A DNA stretch of 64,000 nucleotides from Pseudofrankia inefficax (GTDB taxonomy: Bacteria; Actinomycetota; Actinomycetes; Frankiales; Frankiaceae): positions 4,278,001 to 4,342,000 of the forward strand of contig NC_014666.1 of the NCBI RefSeq assembly GCF_000166135.1, written 5' to 3'. Of the stretch, positions 8,393 to 16,882 are shown piece by piece; within the stretch, counting starts at the first letter, position 1; every line of letters starts with the position of its first letter. The notes under the pieces are model-generated. The model searched no databases and was not told where the DNA came from. It saw nothing but the letters and a program-made list of their open reading frames with translations. A program made the translations under genes and the position numbers.

Positions 8393-8886
8393 GGCGTTCT
8401 CTTTCTGGGCAGCGTGAACCGCACGCGGGGGACAGCCGTCGCCGCATGACGGAATGACAAGGAGAACGGTCGTCGGAAACCGCGGAGACCGTTGCCGAAA
8501 AGACCGCGTTCCGGGGAATCCGACGCGTCGAAGGACGCGGCGGTGCGCGGGGTTTGGGCGTTCCGGACAGCGACCGATGACCGAGAGAATCGGCGCGGAA
8601 GCAGTCAGAGAGGCCGGGCCCGCGCGGCCCGCCGAAAACGTGAGCTAAATGCTACGGACAGACTGCGCCACTGTTACGCATGAGATCGACATGGCGTCGC
8701 CTGGTCAGAAGAAGGACGCGACCGGATGGCCGCGGCGCTCCGGTATGAGCGCGGCGGCGGTCCTGCGACGTCACGTCGCGGTCGACAGTCACAATGGCCT
8801 CCTTCTGAGATTCACGCTACCTGCTGGGCGAGCGCCGGTAAAGACCTAATTCCCGCGATGCGGCAAAAACCACTGATCCAGTGAAC
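8393..8886. other. Intergenic region upstream of the sulfur operon
   Basis: No convincing gene is seen in these 494 bases; short open frames lack RBS and codon bias. It should contain the promoter for the minus-strand sulfur genes. The ten-base word AGCATTTAGC (minus strand, 8645-8654) recurs at 3704-3713 just upstream of the binding-protein gene, so it may be a promoter element or shared regulator site. Local A+T is raised around 8645-8700 and 8800-8880. Confidence 0.55.
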
Positions 8887-9738
8887 TTACGGCGTGGGCG
8901 GGCTCGCGAAGCCGGCCGGCCGGCCCGGGAAGAGGGAGAGCGGCAGGCTGAGCGCGCCGGCCGCCGCCGCGAGTTCGAGGCCGAGCCGTGGCAGGGCGTC
9001 CAGCGGGAGCGACCGGGTCGTGCCGACCACGCCGAGGGCCGCGACCACCCGCCCGTCGTCGCCCCGGACCGGGACGGCGACGCCGCGCCGGTCCGGCTGG
9101 TACTCGACGTCTTCCAGCGCGTAGGCCCGCGCGACGGTCCGGTCCAGCTCCGCCGCGAGATCCTCGGCCGAGTCGATCGTCGCGTCCGTGAACCGTGACA
9201 GGGAGCCGGGCGCACCCGCGGTCCCGTCGGCCACCCGGCCGCCGTCGGGTGCCGCGTAGGCGAGCAGCACCTTCCCGAGCGCGGTCGCGTGCAGCGGCAG
9301 GCGCGGCGACGCCCGCGGGTCAGGCAGGCCGGAACCGTCGCCGGCCGCGCCCAGGACGGCCGCCACCTCGCCGTCGACCCGAACGGCCAGCGTGACCGGC
9401 AGTCCGGTCCGCACGCCCAGGCTCTCGACCACCTCACGGGTGCTGGCGACGTCCCCGCCGTCCAGCACGGACCGGGCCAGCCGCAGCAGGGCCGGACCGG
9501 GCAGGTAGCGCTCCGACTGAGGCTCCCGCCAGAGCAGCCCCGCCTGGGTGAGCGTCCGCAGCAGGCGGTACGCCGTGCTGGTCGTCAGCCCGGTGGCCGC
9601 CGCGAGCTCCGTCAGGGTCCTGTCCCGCTGGCCGTCGGCGAAGCAGTCGAGCAGGCTGGCCGCCCGCAGCACGGACTGGACGGTGTTCGGATCGGTGCGG
9701 GCCACCCGACCAGTATCGAGATCGGGAGAGGCCGTCAC
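8887..9738 (-). CDS. IclR-family transcriptional regulator
   Basis: DNA-binding regulator of 283 residues. A winged helix-turn-helix occupies about 14-75 (SVLRAASLLDCFADG, LTELAAATGLTTSTAYRLLRTL), followed by an effector-binding GAF-like domain with the family phrase LPLHATALGKVLLAY. The GTG at 9738 overlaps the stop of the upstream TauD-like gene as GTGA; an internal GTG at about residue 12 is a possible alternative because no strong RBS is visible. It is on the same strand as and just upstream of the sulfur operon, so it is the best candidate for its regulator. The ligand is unknown. Confidence 0.9.
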   Translation of the reverse strand: MTASPDLDTGRVARTDPNTVQSVLRAASLLDCFADGQRDRTLTELAAATGLTTSTAYRLLRTLTQAGLLWREPQSERYLPGPALLRLARSVLDGGDVASTREVVESLGVRTGLPVTLAVRVDGEVAAVLGAAGDGSGLPDPRASPRLPLHATALGKVLLAYAAPDGGRVADGTAGAPGSLSRFTDATIDSAEDLAAELDRTVARAYALEDVEYQPDRRGVAVPVRGDDGRVVAALGVVGTTRSLPLDALPRLGLELAAAAGALSLPLSLFPGRPAGFASPPTP

Positions 9739-10649
9739 CAACGGTCGTCCACCGGTTCGGCTGGGCGCACGTCGTAGACGCCCACCCGGTGCAGGATGCG
9801 GGGCCCCGGCGCGTCGGTCGCCCGCATCAGCGTCGACCGCATGTCGACCAGCACGACCGTGCCCGGCTCGGCCGGATAGGAGGCCTCGTGCTCCGGGCTG
9901 GTCAGATGGTCGACCAGGCGTTCCAGCAGCCGCCGGCCCTGCGCCGCCGGCACCCCGACGAGAGCCTGCGTGCTCCAGGGGTCGATGAACAGGCCGAGCC
10001 GGCCCGTCTCCGGGTGCACGCGCACGACCGGGTGCTCGACGGGGTCGACCCGGGTGATCGTGCGCCCGTTCCAGCGGCCCGGGCCGAACGCGCGCAGGTA
10101 CTCGTCCAGGGCCGGGGCGTGGTGCACCCCGCGAACCCCCCGCAACCGGGCCTTGAGGTCCGGGTCGAGCGCGTCGTAGGCCGACTCCCGGGACAGCCAC
10201 CGCAGCGTGGTCCCGCCGGGAGGGGCGACCCGCAGGTAGAGCACCAGCACCGCGGCCGGCTCCGGCATGTACTGCATGACGCTGTGCCAGGCGTCGAGGC
10301 CGCCGTCCCACCGGCGGCTGTCGATGACCTTGATCTGTGGGTACGCCCGGTTGAGGCCCGGGATGACCGCGCTCGACGGCGTCACCCGGCCGAACCTGGC
10401 CGCCAGGGCGATGTGCTGGTCCGGGTCGAGGATCTGGTCCGGGACGGCCACGACCCCGTGGCGCAGCAGGAGCCCGCGCAACGACGAGCTGTCCTCGTCG
10501 GTGACGTTGGCGAGGTTGAGTCCGCGCACCTCGACCCCGAACCGGTCCGACAGCGGTTTCCACGAGGGCGCCACGCCGAGCGCCGAGACAGGCGTGCGGC
10601 CGACCGGTACCCGCACGAGCTTTCCGGGGCTGTGTATCTGGTTGAGCAT
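9735..10649 (-). CDS. TauD/TfdA-family protein with incomplete iron-binding triad
   Basis: Homologue of taurine dioxygenase, 304 residues. The fold markers align well with the tauD product at 3705-4616 (EHPVVRVHPETGRLGLFI against EHPVVAVHPETGRKGLFV). The iron site is altered: DAWHSVMQY gives His122 but Val124 where Asp is required, while the distal His287 in RILHRV is kept. Loss of the carboxylate is known in 2-oxoglutarate-dependent halogenases, which have Ala or Gly there, and in non-catalytic relatives; Val is neither. It is coupled to the IclR gene by a GTGA overlap, so a sensory or regulatory role is as likely as catalysis. Confidence 0.85.
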   Translation of the reverse strand: MLNQIHSPGKLVRVPVGRTPVSALGVAPSWKPLSDRFGVEVRGLNLANVTDEDSSSLRGLLLRHGVVAVPDQILDPDQHIALAARFGRVTPSSAVIPGLNRAYPQIKVIDSRRWDGGLDAWHSVMQYMPEPAAVLVLYLRVAPPGGTTLRWLSRESAYDALDPDLKARLRGVRGVHHAPALDEYLRAFGPGRWNGRTITRVDPVEHPVVRVHPETGRLGLFIDPWSTQALVGVPAAQGRRLLERLVDHLTSPEHEASYPAEPGTVVLVDMRSTLMRATDAPGPRILHRVGVYDVRPAEPVDDRW

Positions 10650-11047
10650 GCCGAGCCCTCTTCACGTTCAGGACGGGTCGAGCGTGGGTCCGTGACGGAC
10701 GCCCGATGGTCCGGCGCCCACGCGACGCCGGCGCGCAGGCCGGCGGTGTGGTGTCGGTAGCGCGTCGTCGCGCGTGGCTGGACGTCCTGCGTCGCAACCT
10801 CAGGAGCTGAACGGGTTCGAAAAGGCCGGGGCCGGTGGGCTCCCAGAGCCGGCCGGCTGTCGCGGGTCGTCAGCGACAGAGACGGCTGGCGACCCGCATC
10901 AGGTCGACGGCGCGTCGGCTGGTCAGCGAGACCGCCACCAGCGCGGATCCCGCGCCTCGCGGCGCGAGGCCGCGGCGGAGGACCGGGGACGGCTGCATGG
11001 TCGGCAGCGTACTCCTACTTTTCCCATAGGTGTAGTGGGTAAGACGC
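10650..11047. other. Intergenic region between TetR and TauD-like genes
   Basis: These 398 bases hold no supportable gene. The stretch 11010-11045 is locally A+T-rich (CTACTTTTCCCATAGG) and lies just past the stop codon of the minus-strand TetR gene; the promoter of the TauD-like/IclR pair should lie here. I see no clear operator. Confidence 0.45.
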
Positions 11048-11662
11048 TCACGCCCTGGCCTCGGCCGGCGGAAGGCCCATGCCGGCGGCCGTGAACTCCA
11101 GCAGGCGATCGGCCTGCTCGGGCGATCCGTGCTCCCGTAGCCACGCGGCCGCGTTCATCAGCGCGAAGACGTCGCGTCCCGCGACGTCTTCGCGGATGCG
11201 GCCGGCCGCGCGGGCCCGCTCGACCAGGCGCTCGCCGATGGCGTCCATCCGCGCGCAGCTGGCGTGCAGCTCCGACGCCTCGTCGCCGACGCCGTCGACG
11301 AGCACGCTGGCCAGGCCCTGGTAGGCGGCGGCATGCTCGACGACCATCCGCATCCACGCCGTGAGCGCCTCGCCCGCGTCGCCCGGGGTTCCAGGGAGTG
11401 CGGGCTCGGTGAGCAGGTCGGCGCCGCGGCCGAACAGCTCCTCGTTGCGGTCGCGCAGCAGCGCCCGGAGCAGCGCGCGGCGGTTCGGGAAGTGGCTGTA
11501 GAGCGTGCCGATCGCGACGCCGGCCCGCCGGGCGACGTGCTCCAGCGGCGCGTCGACCCCGCGTTCCCGGAACTCGGTGTCGGCCGCGGCGAGCAGCAGC
11601 TCGGCGTTGCGCCGGGCGTCGGCCCGTGGCGCGCGCCGCCGGGTCGGCGGTCCGGCGGTCAA
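11048..11662 (-). CDS. TetR-family transcriptional regulator
   Basis: Repressor-type protein of 204 residues with an N-terminal helix-turn-helix (AELLLAAADTEFRERG, VARRAGVAIGTLYSHFPNR) and a variable helical ligand domain. Translation seems to begin at a TTG (11662) with a weak purine-rich stretch upstream; no better start precedes the DNA-binding domain. It diverges from the NmrA-like reductase at 11745, and the 82-nt gap contains two copies of a 14-base word that each carry a short dyad. The natural reading is that it represses itself and the reductase in response to a small molecule. Confidence 0.9.
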   Translation of the reverse strand: MTAGPPTRRRAPRADARRNAELLLAAADTEFRERGVDAPLEHVARRAGVAIGTLYSHFPNRRALLRALLRDRNEELFGRGADLLTEPALPGTPGDAGEALTAWMRMVVEHAAAYQGLASVLVDGVGDEASELHASCARMDAIGERLVERARAAGRIREDVAGRDVFALMNAAAWLREHGSPEQADRLLEFTAAGMGLPPAEARA

Positions 11663-11682
11663 CGCGACCGTCTCTTGTTAAG

Positions 11683-11720
11683 TCGAGGCACCCTCAATAT
11701 CCTTTCTCGAGGCACCCTCA
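11683..11720. promoter_or_regulatory. Direct-repeat operator candidate between TetR and reductase genes
   Basis: The word TCGAGGCACCCTCA occurs at 11683-11696 and again, identical, at 11707-11720, a 24-bp step. Each copy contains a dyad GAGG-CAC-CCTC. The position between divergent genes, one a TetR regulator, makes this a likely binding site for that regulator. Confidence 0.65.
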
Positions 11721-11744
11721 GATTACCGAAGCGGAGAGCGCGAC

Positions 11745-12620
11745 ATGATCCTCATTACCGGCGCGACCGGGTCCATCGGCACGAGGCTGGTGCGGCGCCT
11801 GCGCGAGCTCGACGTGCCGTTCCGGGCGATGGTGCGCGACGAGGCGAAGGGCCGGGCGCTCGGCTGCGACGTCGTGGTTGGCGACTTCGACGACCCGGAC
11901 TCGGTCGCGGCGGCCCTCGCCGGGGTGGACCGGCTGTTCCTCAACGGCGCCGGCGCGGTCCCCACCTCCGGCCCGCGCCAGCCGATGGTCGGCCAGCAGC
12001 TCGCCGCGATCGACACGGCCGTCGCGGCCGGCGTCCAGGCGATCGTCAAGGTGTCGGTCTGGGGCGCGCGCCAGGGCGCCAAGCTCGCCGCCGGCGCGCA
12101 CTGGGAGATCGAGCGGCATCTGGCCGCGGCACCGGTCGCGTCCGCGGTGCTGCAGCCGAGCGGGTTCATGCAGAACTTCCTGACCGGCGCCGGCGCCTTC
12201 AGCGAGAACGGCGACCTGCTCGGCATCGCCGGCGGCGCCCGGGTGTCGTACATCGACTGCTTCGACATCGCCGCGTGCGCCGCGGTGCTGCTGACCGGGG
12301 CCGAGCCCGCTCGTGGGACCTTCGTGCTGACGGGGCCCGAGGCACTGACCCAGGCGGAGATCGCCGCCCGGCTGTCGGCCGCGTTCGGCCGGCCGGTCGG
12401 GTCGCTGGAGCTGCCACCGCGCGAGATGACGGCCCGGCTCGTCGCGCAGGGCGTTCCCGCGTCGTTCGCCGCCGACGTGGCCGAGCTGTGGGACGAGATC
12501 GCGGACGGGAGCCTGGCCGCGGTCACCCCGACCGTGCGCGAGCTGACCGGCGCCGATCCGCGGACCTTCGAGCGGTTCCTGGCGGACCTCGACCTCGGCG
12601 CCGACCTCGGCGTGCGCTGA
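11745..12620 (+). CDS. NmrA-like NAD(P)-binding oxidoreductase
   Basis: Atypical short-chain-dehydrogenase-fold protein of 291 residues. The N-terminal ILITGATGSIGTRLVRRL is the dinucleotide-binding loop of the NmrA/QOR2 type, followed by FRAMVRDEAKG, where the Arg suggests NADPH preference. There is no classical YxxxK; VLQPSGFMQNFL in the middle is common to this subfamily. Members act as quinone or isoflavone-type reductases or redox sensors. It is divergently transcribed from the TetR gene and preceded by the paired operator repeats, so expression is probably induced by a xenobiotic or quinone-like ligand. Confidence 0.88.
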   Translation: MILITGATGSIGTRLVRRLRELDVPFRAMVRDEAKGRALGCDVVVGDFDDPDSVAAALAGVDRLFLNGAGAVPTSGPRQPMVGQQLAAIDTAVAAGVQAIVKVSVWGARQGAKLAAGAHWEIERHLAAAPVASAVLQPSGFMQNFLTGAGAFSENGDLLGIAGGARVSYIDCFDIAACAAVLLTGAEPARGTFVLTGPEALTQAEIAARLSAAFGRPVGSLELPPREMTARLVAQGVPASFAADVAELWDEIADGSLAAVTPTVRELTGADPRTFERFLADLDLGADLGVR

Positions 12621-12668
12621 GCCGGGCCCGGGTGCGGGGACGGTGGCCGGCCCGCGCCCGTGTGTCGC

Positions 12669-13577
12669 CTACCCGGTGGGAGCGGCGTCCCAGCCGGCCA
12701 GGACGGCGGCGGGCTCGCTGAAGGTGGAGAAGTCGGTCGTGGCCCGGAACGCGGGGAGCTGGTAGAGGGCGCGGGCGTAGGCCCACAGCCGCGGATAGTC
12801 GGACAGCGGCGGCAGGGTCGCCAGGTCGCCGGCGCGGCCGCGGTAGCGGACCAGCGACACCCACAGCCGCACGTCGGCCTCGGTCAGCTGGCCGCCGACC
12901 AGGTAGTCGGCGTCGGCCAGCCGGGCGTCGAGCCGCGCGAACGCGGCCAGCAACGTCGCGCGGACCGCCTCGTCCCGCGCCGCCCGATGCGTGCCGTGGT
13001 TCACCGCCGGCCCGATCCACCCGTCGAGCTCGGCGATCTCCGCGCGCAGATGCTCGGGGTAGGTGTCGGCGCCGGTCGACCACTGGCCGAACTGGGTGGC
13101 CAGGTCGATCCCCAGGCTGACGAAGTCGTTCGAGACGACCTGGCGGGTCTCGCGGTCCCACAGCGTCGGCACGGAGACGTGACCGTCGAAGCCGGGCTCG
13201 GTCGCCTCGTAGGCGTCCCGCAGCAGGGTGAAGCCGTTCACCGGGTCAGGCCCGTATGTCTCACGGAACGCCCAGCCGCGGGCGTCGCGGGTGTTGTCGA
13301 CGTAGGAGAGGCTGATGACGTCCTCGAGACCGCGCAGGGCGCGCTGCAGCAGGACACGCTGCGCCCACGGGCAGAACCAGCCGGAGTAGAGGTGGTAGCG
13401 GCCCGGCTCGGCCGGGAACCCGCTCGACCCGTCCGCGGTGATCCGACCGGTGAACCGGTACAGCGGCCGGGCGTCCGCCGGGTCCCGCCTGATCGTGTAC
13501 GGGCCGTGGGCCGCCACGTCGGTGGGGCTGGCGTACGCGGGCTCGGTGGTCCGGGAGATGACGGGGGCCTCGGACAT
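12669..13577 (-). CDS. Glutathionyl-hydroquinone reductase-like protein (Xi-class GST, YqjG/EcM4 family)
   Basis: Xi-class glutathione-transferase-fold protein of 302 residues. The thioredoxin-like half carries the catalytic cysteine in GWFCPWAQR (Cys69), and the C-terminal all-helical GST half contains ADYLVGGQLTEADVRLW. Xi enzymes strip glutathione from glutathionyl-hydroquinones. Actinobacteria generally use mycothiol, so the physiological thiol here is uncertain. The ATG at 13577 is preferred over one 12 nt upstream because GAGG lies about six bases before it. It sits among redox and quinone genes (quinone oxidoreductase next door), suggesting quinone detoxification. Confidence 0.88.
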   Translation of the reverse strand: MSEAPVISRTTEPAYASPTDVAAHGPYTIRRDPADARPLYRFTGRITADGSSGFPAEPGRYHLYSGWFCPWAQRVLLQRALRGLEDVISLSYVDNTRDARGWAFRETYGPDPVNGFTLLRDAYEATEPGFDGHVSVPTLWDRETRQVVSNDFVSLGIDLATQFGQWSTGADTYPEHLRAEIAELDGWIGPAVNHGTHRAARDEAVRATLLAAFARLDARLADADYLVGGQLTEADVRLWVSLVRYRGRAGDLATLPPLSDYPRLWAYARALYQLPAFRATTDFSTFSEPAAVLAGWDAAPTG

Positions 13578-13687
13578 GGGCGTCCTCATTCCTGTCGGAG
13601 CCGGCGCTGCTCACGCGCCCACGTTCACAAGGCGACCCCAATTCCAACTATTCCGGTGAAGCTGGCGGGCCGACCTCGGCCGTCAGG

Positions 13688-14650
13688 TCAGGTCAGTAGC
13701 GCGATACGGCCGAAGACCTCGCCGGCGGCCATCTTCTGGTGGGCCAGGACGGCCTTCTCCAGGGGCAGCGCCTCGTGGACGACCGAGCGCAGCTCGCCGC
13801 GGGCCGTGTCGGTGAACAGCTTGGCGGTCACCGCGAGCTGGTCCGCCTCGGGCACGGTGTTCGCGCTGAAGGTGGCGAACGACAGCGACTTCTGGAACGC
13901 CGCGAACATCGGCAGGCCGAAATCCGCAGGTGGGTCTCCGGCGACCGCGCCGACGGCCACCAGGCGGCCGTTCGGGTTGAGCAGCGCGAAGAACGACGGC
14001 AGGTCCCGGCCGGCGATGACGTCGATGATGACGTCGTAGCCGGCCGGTCCGTCCGGTTCTCCCACCCCGGCGCGGTCCAGCACGTGGGTCGCGCCGAGCG
14101 CGCGCAGCCGCGCTCCACGCTCGGGCGACGACGTCGTGACCGCGACCGCGCCCGCTCCCGCCCGCGCCGCGAGCTGGACGGTCATGATCCCGATGCCGCC
14201 GGCCGCGCCGCGCACCAGCACGGACTCGCCGGGCGCGAAGCGGGCGTGCCGCAGGCCGAAGTGAGCCACCCGGCCCGAGGTCCCGAGCGTCACCGCGTCG
14301 ACGGCCGACACGTCCGCGGCCAGGGGGATGAGCCCCTCGACCGGGGCGACGGCAAGCTCGGCGTAGCCGCCGCCCAGCCCGAGGAAGGTCCACACCCGTC
14401 GCCCGACCCAGGCGGGGTCGACGCCGGGCCCGACCGCGGCGACGGTGCCCGCGATCTCCCCGCCGAGGATGTGGCCCCGCTGGAAACCGTAGGCGGCGAC
14501 GGCCCCACTGCGGATCACGGCGTCGACGCCGCCGACCCCGATCGCCTCGATGGCGATCAGAACCTGACCCTCGGCCGGACTCGGGTTGGGAAGATCGATG
14601 ACGGCGAGCCCCTCGGGGTCTCCGAACGCCTGGATCGCAACTGCCTTCAC
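13688..14650 (-). CDS. MDR-family quinone oxidoreductase / zinc-independent alcohol dehydrogenase-like protein
   Basis: NADPH-dependent medium-chain reductase of 320 residues, quinone-oxidoreductase branch. Visible: an N-terminal GroES-like domain (AIQAFGDPEGLAVIDLPNP), HILGGEIAGTVAAVGPGV, and the nucleotide-binding VRGAAGGIGIMTVQLA in a Rossmann domain. There are no zinc-ligand cysteines. The GTG at 14650 has GGAGAC upstream and matches the usual MKAV-type N-terminus. It is divergent from the TetR gene at 14745 with a 94-nt shared promoter, so it is probably that regulator's target. Confidence 0.9.
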   Translation of the reverse strand: MKAVAIQAFGDPEGLAVIDLPNPSPAEGQVLIAIEAIGVGGVDAVIRSGAVAAYGFQRGHILGGEIAGTVAAVGPGVDPAWVGRRVWTFLGLGGGYAELAVAPVEGLIPLAADVSAVDAVTLGTSGRVAHFGLRHARFAPGESVLVRGAAGGIGIMTVQLAARAGAGAVAVTTSSPERGARLRALGATHVLDRAGVGEPDGPAGYDVIIDVIAGRDLPSFFALLNPNGRLVAVGAVAGDPPADFGLPMFAAFQKSLSFATFSANTVPEADQLAVTAKLFTDTARGELRSVVHEALPLEKAVLAHQKMAAGEVFGRIALLT

Positions 14651-14733
14651 GGTCGTCTCCGGTTCTGGACCCGTTGGTCCTCGATCTGCTGCGGACCGGC
14701 CGACCGTAACGGAGCACCCCGTCCGTTTGGCTA

Positions 14734-14767
14734 AAGTGAGAGCGATGGCCGTCCAAGTGAGAGCGAC
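14734..14767. repeat. Tandem 12-base repeat across a TetR start codon
   Basis: AAGTGAGAGCGA occurs at 14734-14745 and 14755-14766, 21 bp apart and so in frame. The first copy ends on the A of the chosen ATG. It may be a regulator site or a small duplication that created an alternative start. Confidence 0.45.
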
Positions 14768-15371
14768 GCTGCGCTCCGACGCCCGTGACAACCGCGGTCG
14801 CATCCTCGCGGTCGCGCGCGCCGCGTTCGCCGCCGAGGGCCTTGACGTGCCCATCCGGGAGATCGCCCGGCGCGCCGGGGTCGGCGTCGCGACCGTCTAC
14901 CGGCACTTCCCGACCAAGGAGACGCTGGAGGCCGCCGCCTTCGCCGAGCAGATGGCACTGTGCTCGGCGATCGTCGACGAGGGGCTCGCGGCCGACGACC
15001 CGTGGCGCGGCTTCGCCCTGGTGATCGAGAAGCTCATGGAGCTGCACGCCCTCGACCGGGGATTCGCCCGCGCGTTCACCTCCCGGCTGCCCCAGACGGC
15101 CGAGTTCGCCGCCGACCGGGACCGGGCCCTGCGGATGCTGCTCGAACTCGTGCGGCGCGCGAAGACGGCGGGTTTCCTGCGGGACGACTTCGTGCTGGAG
15201 GACATCAGCCTGGCGCTGATGGCGAACGAGGGCATCCGCGCCGAGTCCGCCAGGATGCGGGTGGCGGCCTCCCGGCGCTTCGCCGCCCTGATGCTCCAGT
15301 CGTTCCAGGCCAACCCCGTGCGGGCGCCGCTCCCGCCGCCCGTGCGCCTGCCGCTGTCCAGGGTCCAGTAG
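14745..15371 (+). CDS. TetR-family transcriptional regulator
   Basis: Regulator of 208 residues with helix-turn-helix IREIARRAGVGVATVYRHFPTKE near residue 35 and a ligand-binding helical domain. The ATG at 14745 lies inside a repeated 12-base word; the repeat also encodes VRA in both copies, so the real start could be a few codons either way. It is divergent from the quinone oxidoreductase gene and presumably controls it. Confidence 0.9.
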   Translation: MAVQVRATLRSDARDNRGRILAVARAAFAAEGLDVPIREIARRAGVGVATVYRHFPTKETLEAAAFAEQMALCSAIVDEGLAADDPWRGFALVIEKLMELHALDRGFARAFTSRLPQTAEFAADRDRALRMLLELVRRAKTAGFLRDDFVLEDISLALMANEGIRAESARMRVAASRRFAALMLQSFQANPVRAPLPPPVRLPLSRVQ

Positions 15372-15510
15372 CCGTCAGGCCGGGTGGTCGACCGTCCCGA
15401 CCGGCCGGAGGGTCGCCGCGCGGAGCAGAAGAGCGGCGCCGCCGGTTCATCCGTTCCCGGATGGTCTACGGTGGGCAGGCTGGCGAGGCGGTTTGGTCCG
15501 GGGAGTGCAA

Positions 15511-16332
15511 GTGGCGGCAGACGTGGTACCTGGTTCGGACAAGTCCCCAGTGCCCCTCCTGGACACCACGGTGCCGCACTCCGCGCGGGTGTGGAACTAC
15601 TGGCTGGGCGGCAAGGACAACTACCCGGTCGACCGGGTGGTCGGGGAGCAGGTCCGCGAGGTCTACCCGGAGATCATCGACGTCGCGCGCGAGTCGCGCG
15701 GCTTCCTCTCCCGCGTGGTGAGCTTCCTGGCCGGGGAGGTGGGCATCCGCCAGTTCCTCGACATCGGCACCGGCCTGCCCACGGCGGGCAACACCCACGA
15801 GGTCGCGCAGGCCATCGCCCCGGACGCCCGCGTCGTCTACGTCGACCGGGACCCACTGGTCCTGGTCCATGCCCGCGCCCTGCTGACCAGCACTCCGCAG
15901 GGCGTGACCGCCTACGTCGAGGCTGACGTCCGCGACCCCAGGACGATCCTCGCGGCGGCCGGCGACGTCCTCGACTTCACCCGCCCGATCGGCCTGATGA
16001 TGCTCGGCGTGCTGGGCAACGTCGCCGACACCGACGAGGCGTGCGAGATCGTGGCCAGGCTGATCGACGCGGTTCCCGCCGGCAGCTACCTGGTCGTCAA
16101 CGACGGCACGATCGCCAGCGCCGAGGAGGCCCAGGGGGCGATCGAGGCGGCCCGCCGCCGCAAGGAGGCCGGCGACCCGTACTACCCGCGGACGCCCGCG
16201 CAGATCGCCAGGTACTTCGACGGGCTCGATCTTGTCGAGCCCGGGGTGGTGTCCACCCCGCTGTGGCGGCCCGAGCCCGGCACCAGCCCACGGCCGATCG
16301 GCAGCCACGGAGCGGTCGCCCGCAAGGCCTAG
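15511..16332 (+). CDS. SAM-dependent methyltransferase, PF04672 type
   Basis: S-adenosylmethionine-dependent methyltransferase-fold protein of 273 residues from a family abundant in actinomycetes (PF04672). Diagnostic phrases are the N-terminal HSARVWNYWLGGKDNYPVDR, the SAM loop RQFLDIGTGLPTAGNTHE, VVYVDRDPLVLVHARALL and the C-terminal YYPRTPAQIARYFDGLDLVEPG. The GTG at 15511 is chosen because GGGGAG sits five bases upstream; a TTG at 15493 is possible. Methyl acceptors are mostly unknown for this family and neighbours give no clue. Confidence 0.9.
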   Translation: MAADVVPGSDKSPVPLLDTTVPHSARVWNYWLGGKDNYPVDRVVGEQVREVYPEIIDVARESRGFLSRVVSFLAGEVGIRQFLDIGTGLPTAGNTHEVAQAIAPDARVVYVDRDPLVLVHARALLTSTPQGVTAYVEADVRDPRTILAAAGDVLDFTRPIGLMMLGVLGNVADTDEACEIVARLIDAVPAGSYLVVNDGTIASAEEAQGAIEAARRRKEAGDPYYPRTPAQIARYFDGLDLVEPGVVSTPLWRPEPGTSPRPIGSHGAVARKA

Positions 16333-16462
16333 CCGCGCCCCGGGTCCGGGGCTGCGCGAACTCGCGGGGCGCGCTGAGTTGCGCGTGTCGATCCGGGGCT
16401 ATGCCATTCGACCTACGGGTGAGCGGGTCGAACGGCGGCCCCCGAGATCACGGGAGACAGCG

Positions 16463-16882
16463 ATGCCCCGATTCATGTTGATCATGCGCGCCACCGACGA
16501 GGCCCTGGCGCAGATGATGGCGACCCCGTTCGAGGAGATGCTCGAGAAGGTCGGCCGGTTCAACGAGGAGATGATCAAGGCGGGGGTGCTGGTCGCCGCC
16601 GAGGGCCTGGACGATCCGAGCCAGGGTGTGGTGGTCGACTTCAGCGGCGAGACGCCGGTGGTCACCGACGGGCCGTACGGCGAGACGAAGGAGCTGTTCG
16701 GCGGCTTCTACGTCATCGACGTCGCCTCGAAGGCGGACGCGGTCGAGTGGGCCCGGCGCCTGCCGGCGATGACCGGCTCGAAGTGCGAGATCCGCCGGGT
16801 GCCGACCATCGACGAGTTCCCGCAGGACAACGAGTGGGTCATCAAGGAGCTGGCGTGGCGCGAGCGGACCGGCCAGGTCTGA
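16463..16882 (+). CDS. YCII-related DGPF-domain protein, partner of ECF42 sigma factor
   Basis: Small alpha/beta protein of 139 residues of the YCII/DGPF family. The defining DGPYGETKELFGGFYVIDV is present (DGPF as DGPY). The gene overlaps the next gene, an ECF42 sigma factor, as TGATG. DGPF proteins are the standard genomic partner of ECF42 sigma factors, often as their targets, although no anti-sigma activity is established. GGGAGA precedes the ATG. The biochemical function is unknown. Confidence 0.92.
   Translation: MPRFMLIMRATDEALAQMMATPFEEMLEKVGRFNEEMIKAGVLVAAEGLDDPSQGVVVDFSGETPVVTDGPYGETKELFGGFYVIDVASKADAVEWARRLPAMTGSKCEIRRVPTIDEFPQDNEWVIKELAWRERTGQV

Noticed and set aside
6312..8447. 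711-residue frame suggesting a fusion upstream of the DszC-like protein
   Set aside because: The first 300 residues are Arg-rich out-of-frame reading of the SDR gene; the real start with RBS is at 7547.
10650..11047. Small gene between TetR and TauD-like genes
   Set aside because: Short frames have no RBS, no codon bias and no family-like segment.
15466..16308. 280-residue minus-strand frame
   Set aside because: It runs opposite the PF04672 methyltransferase gene, which has clear motifs and an RBS.
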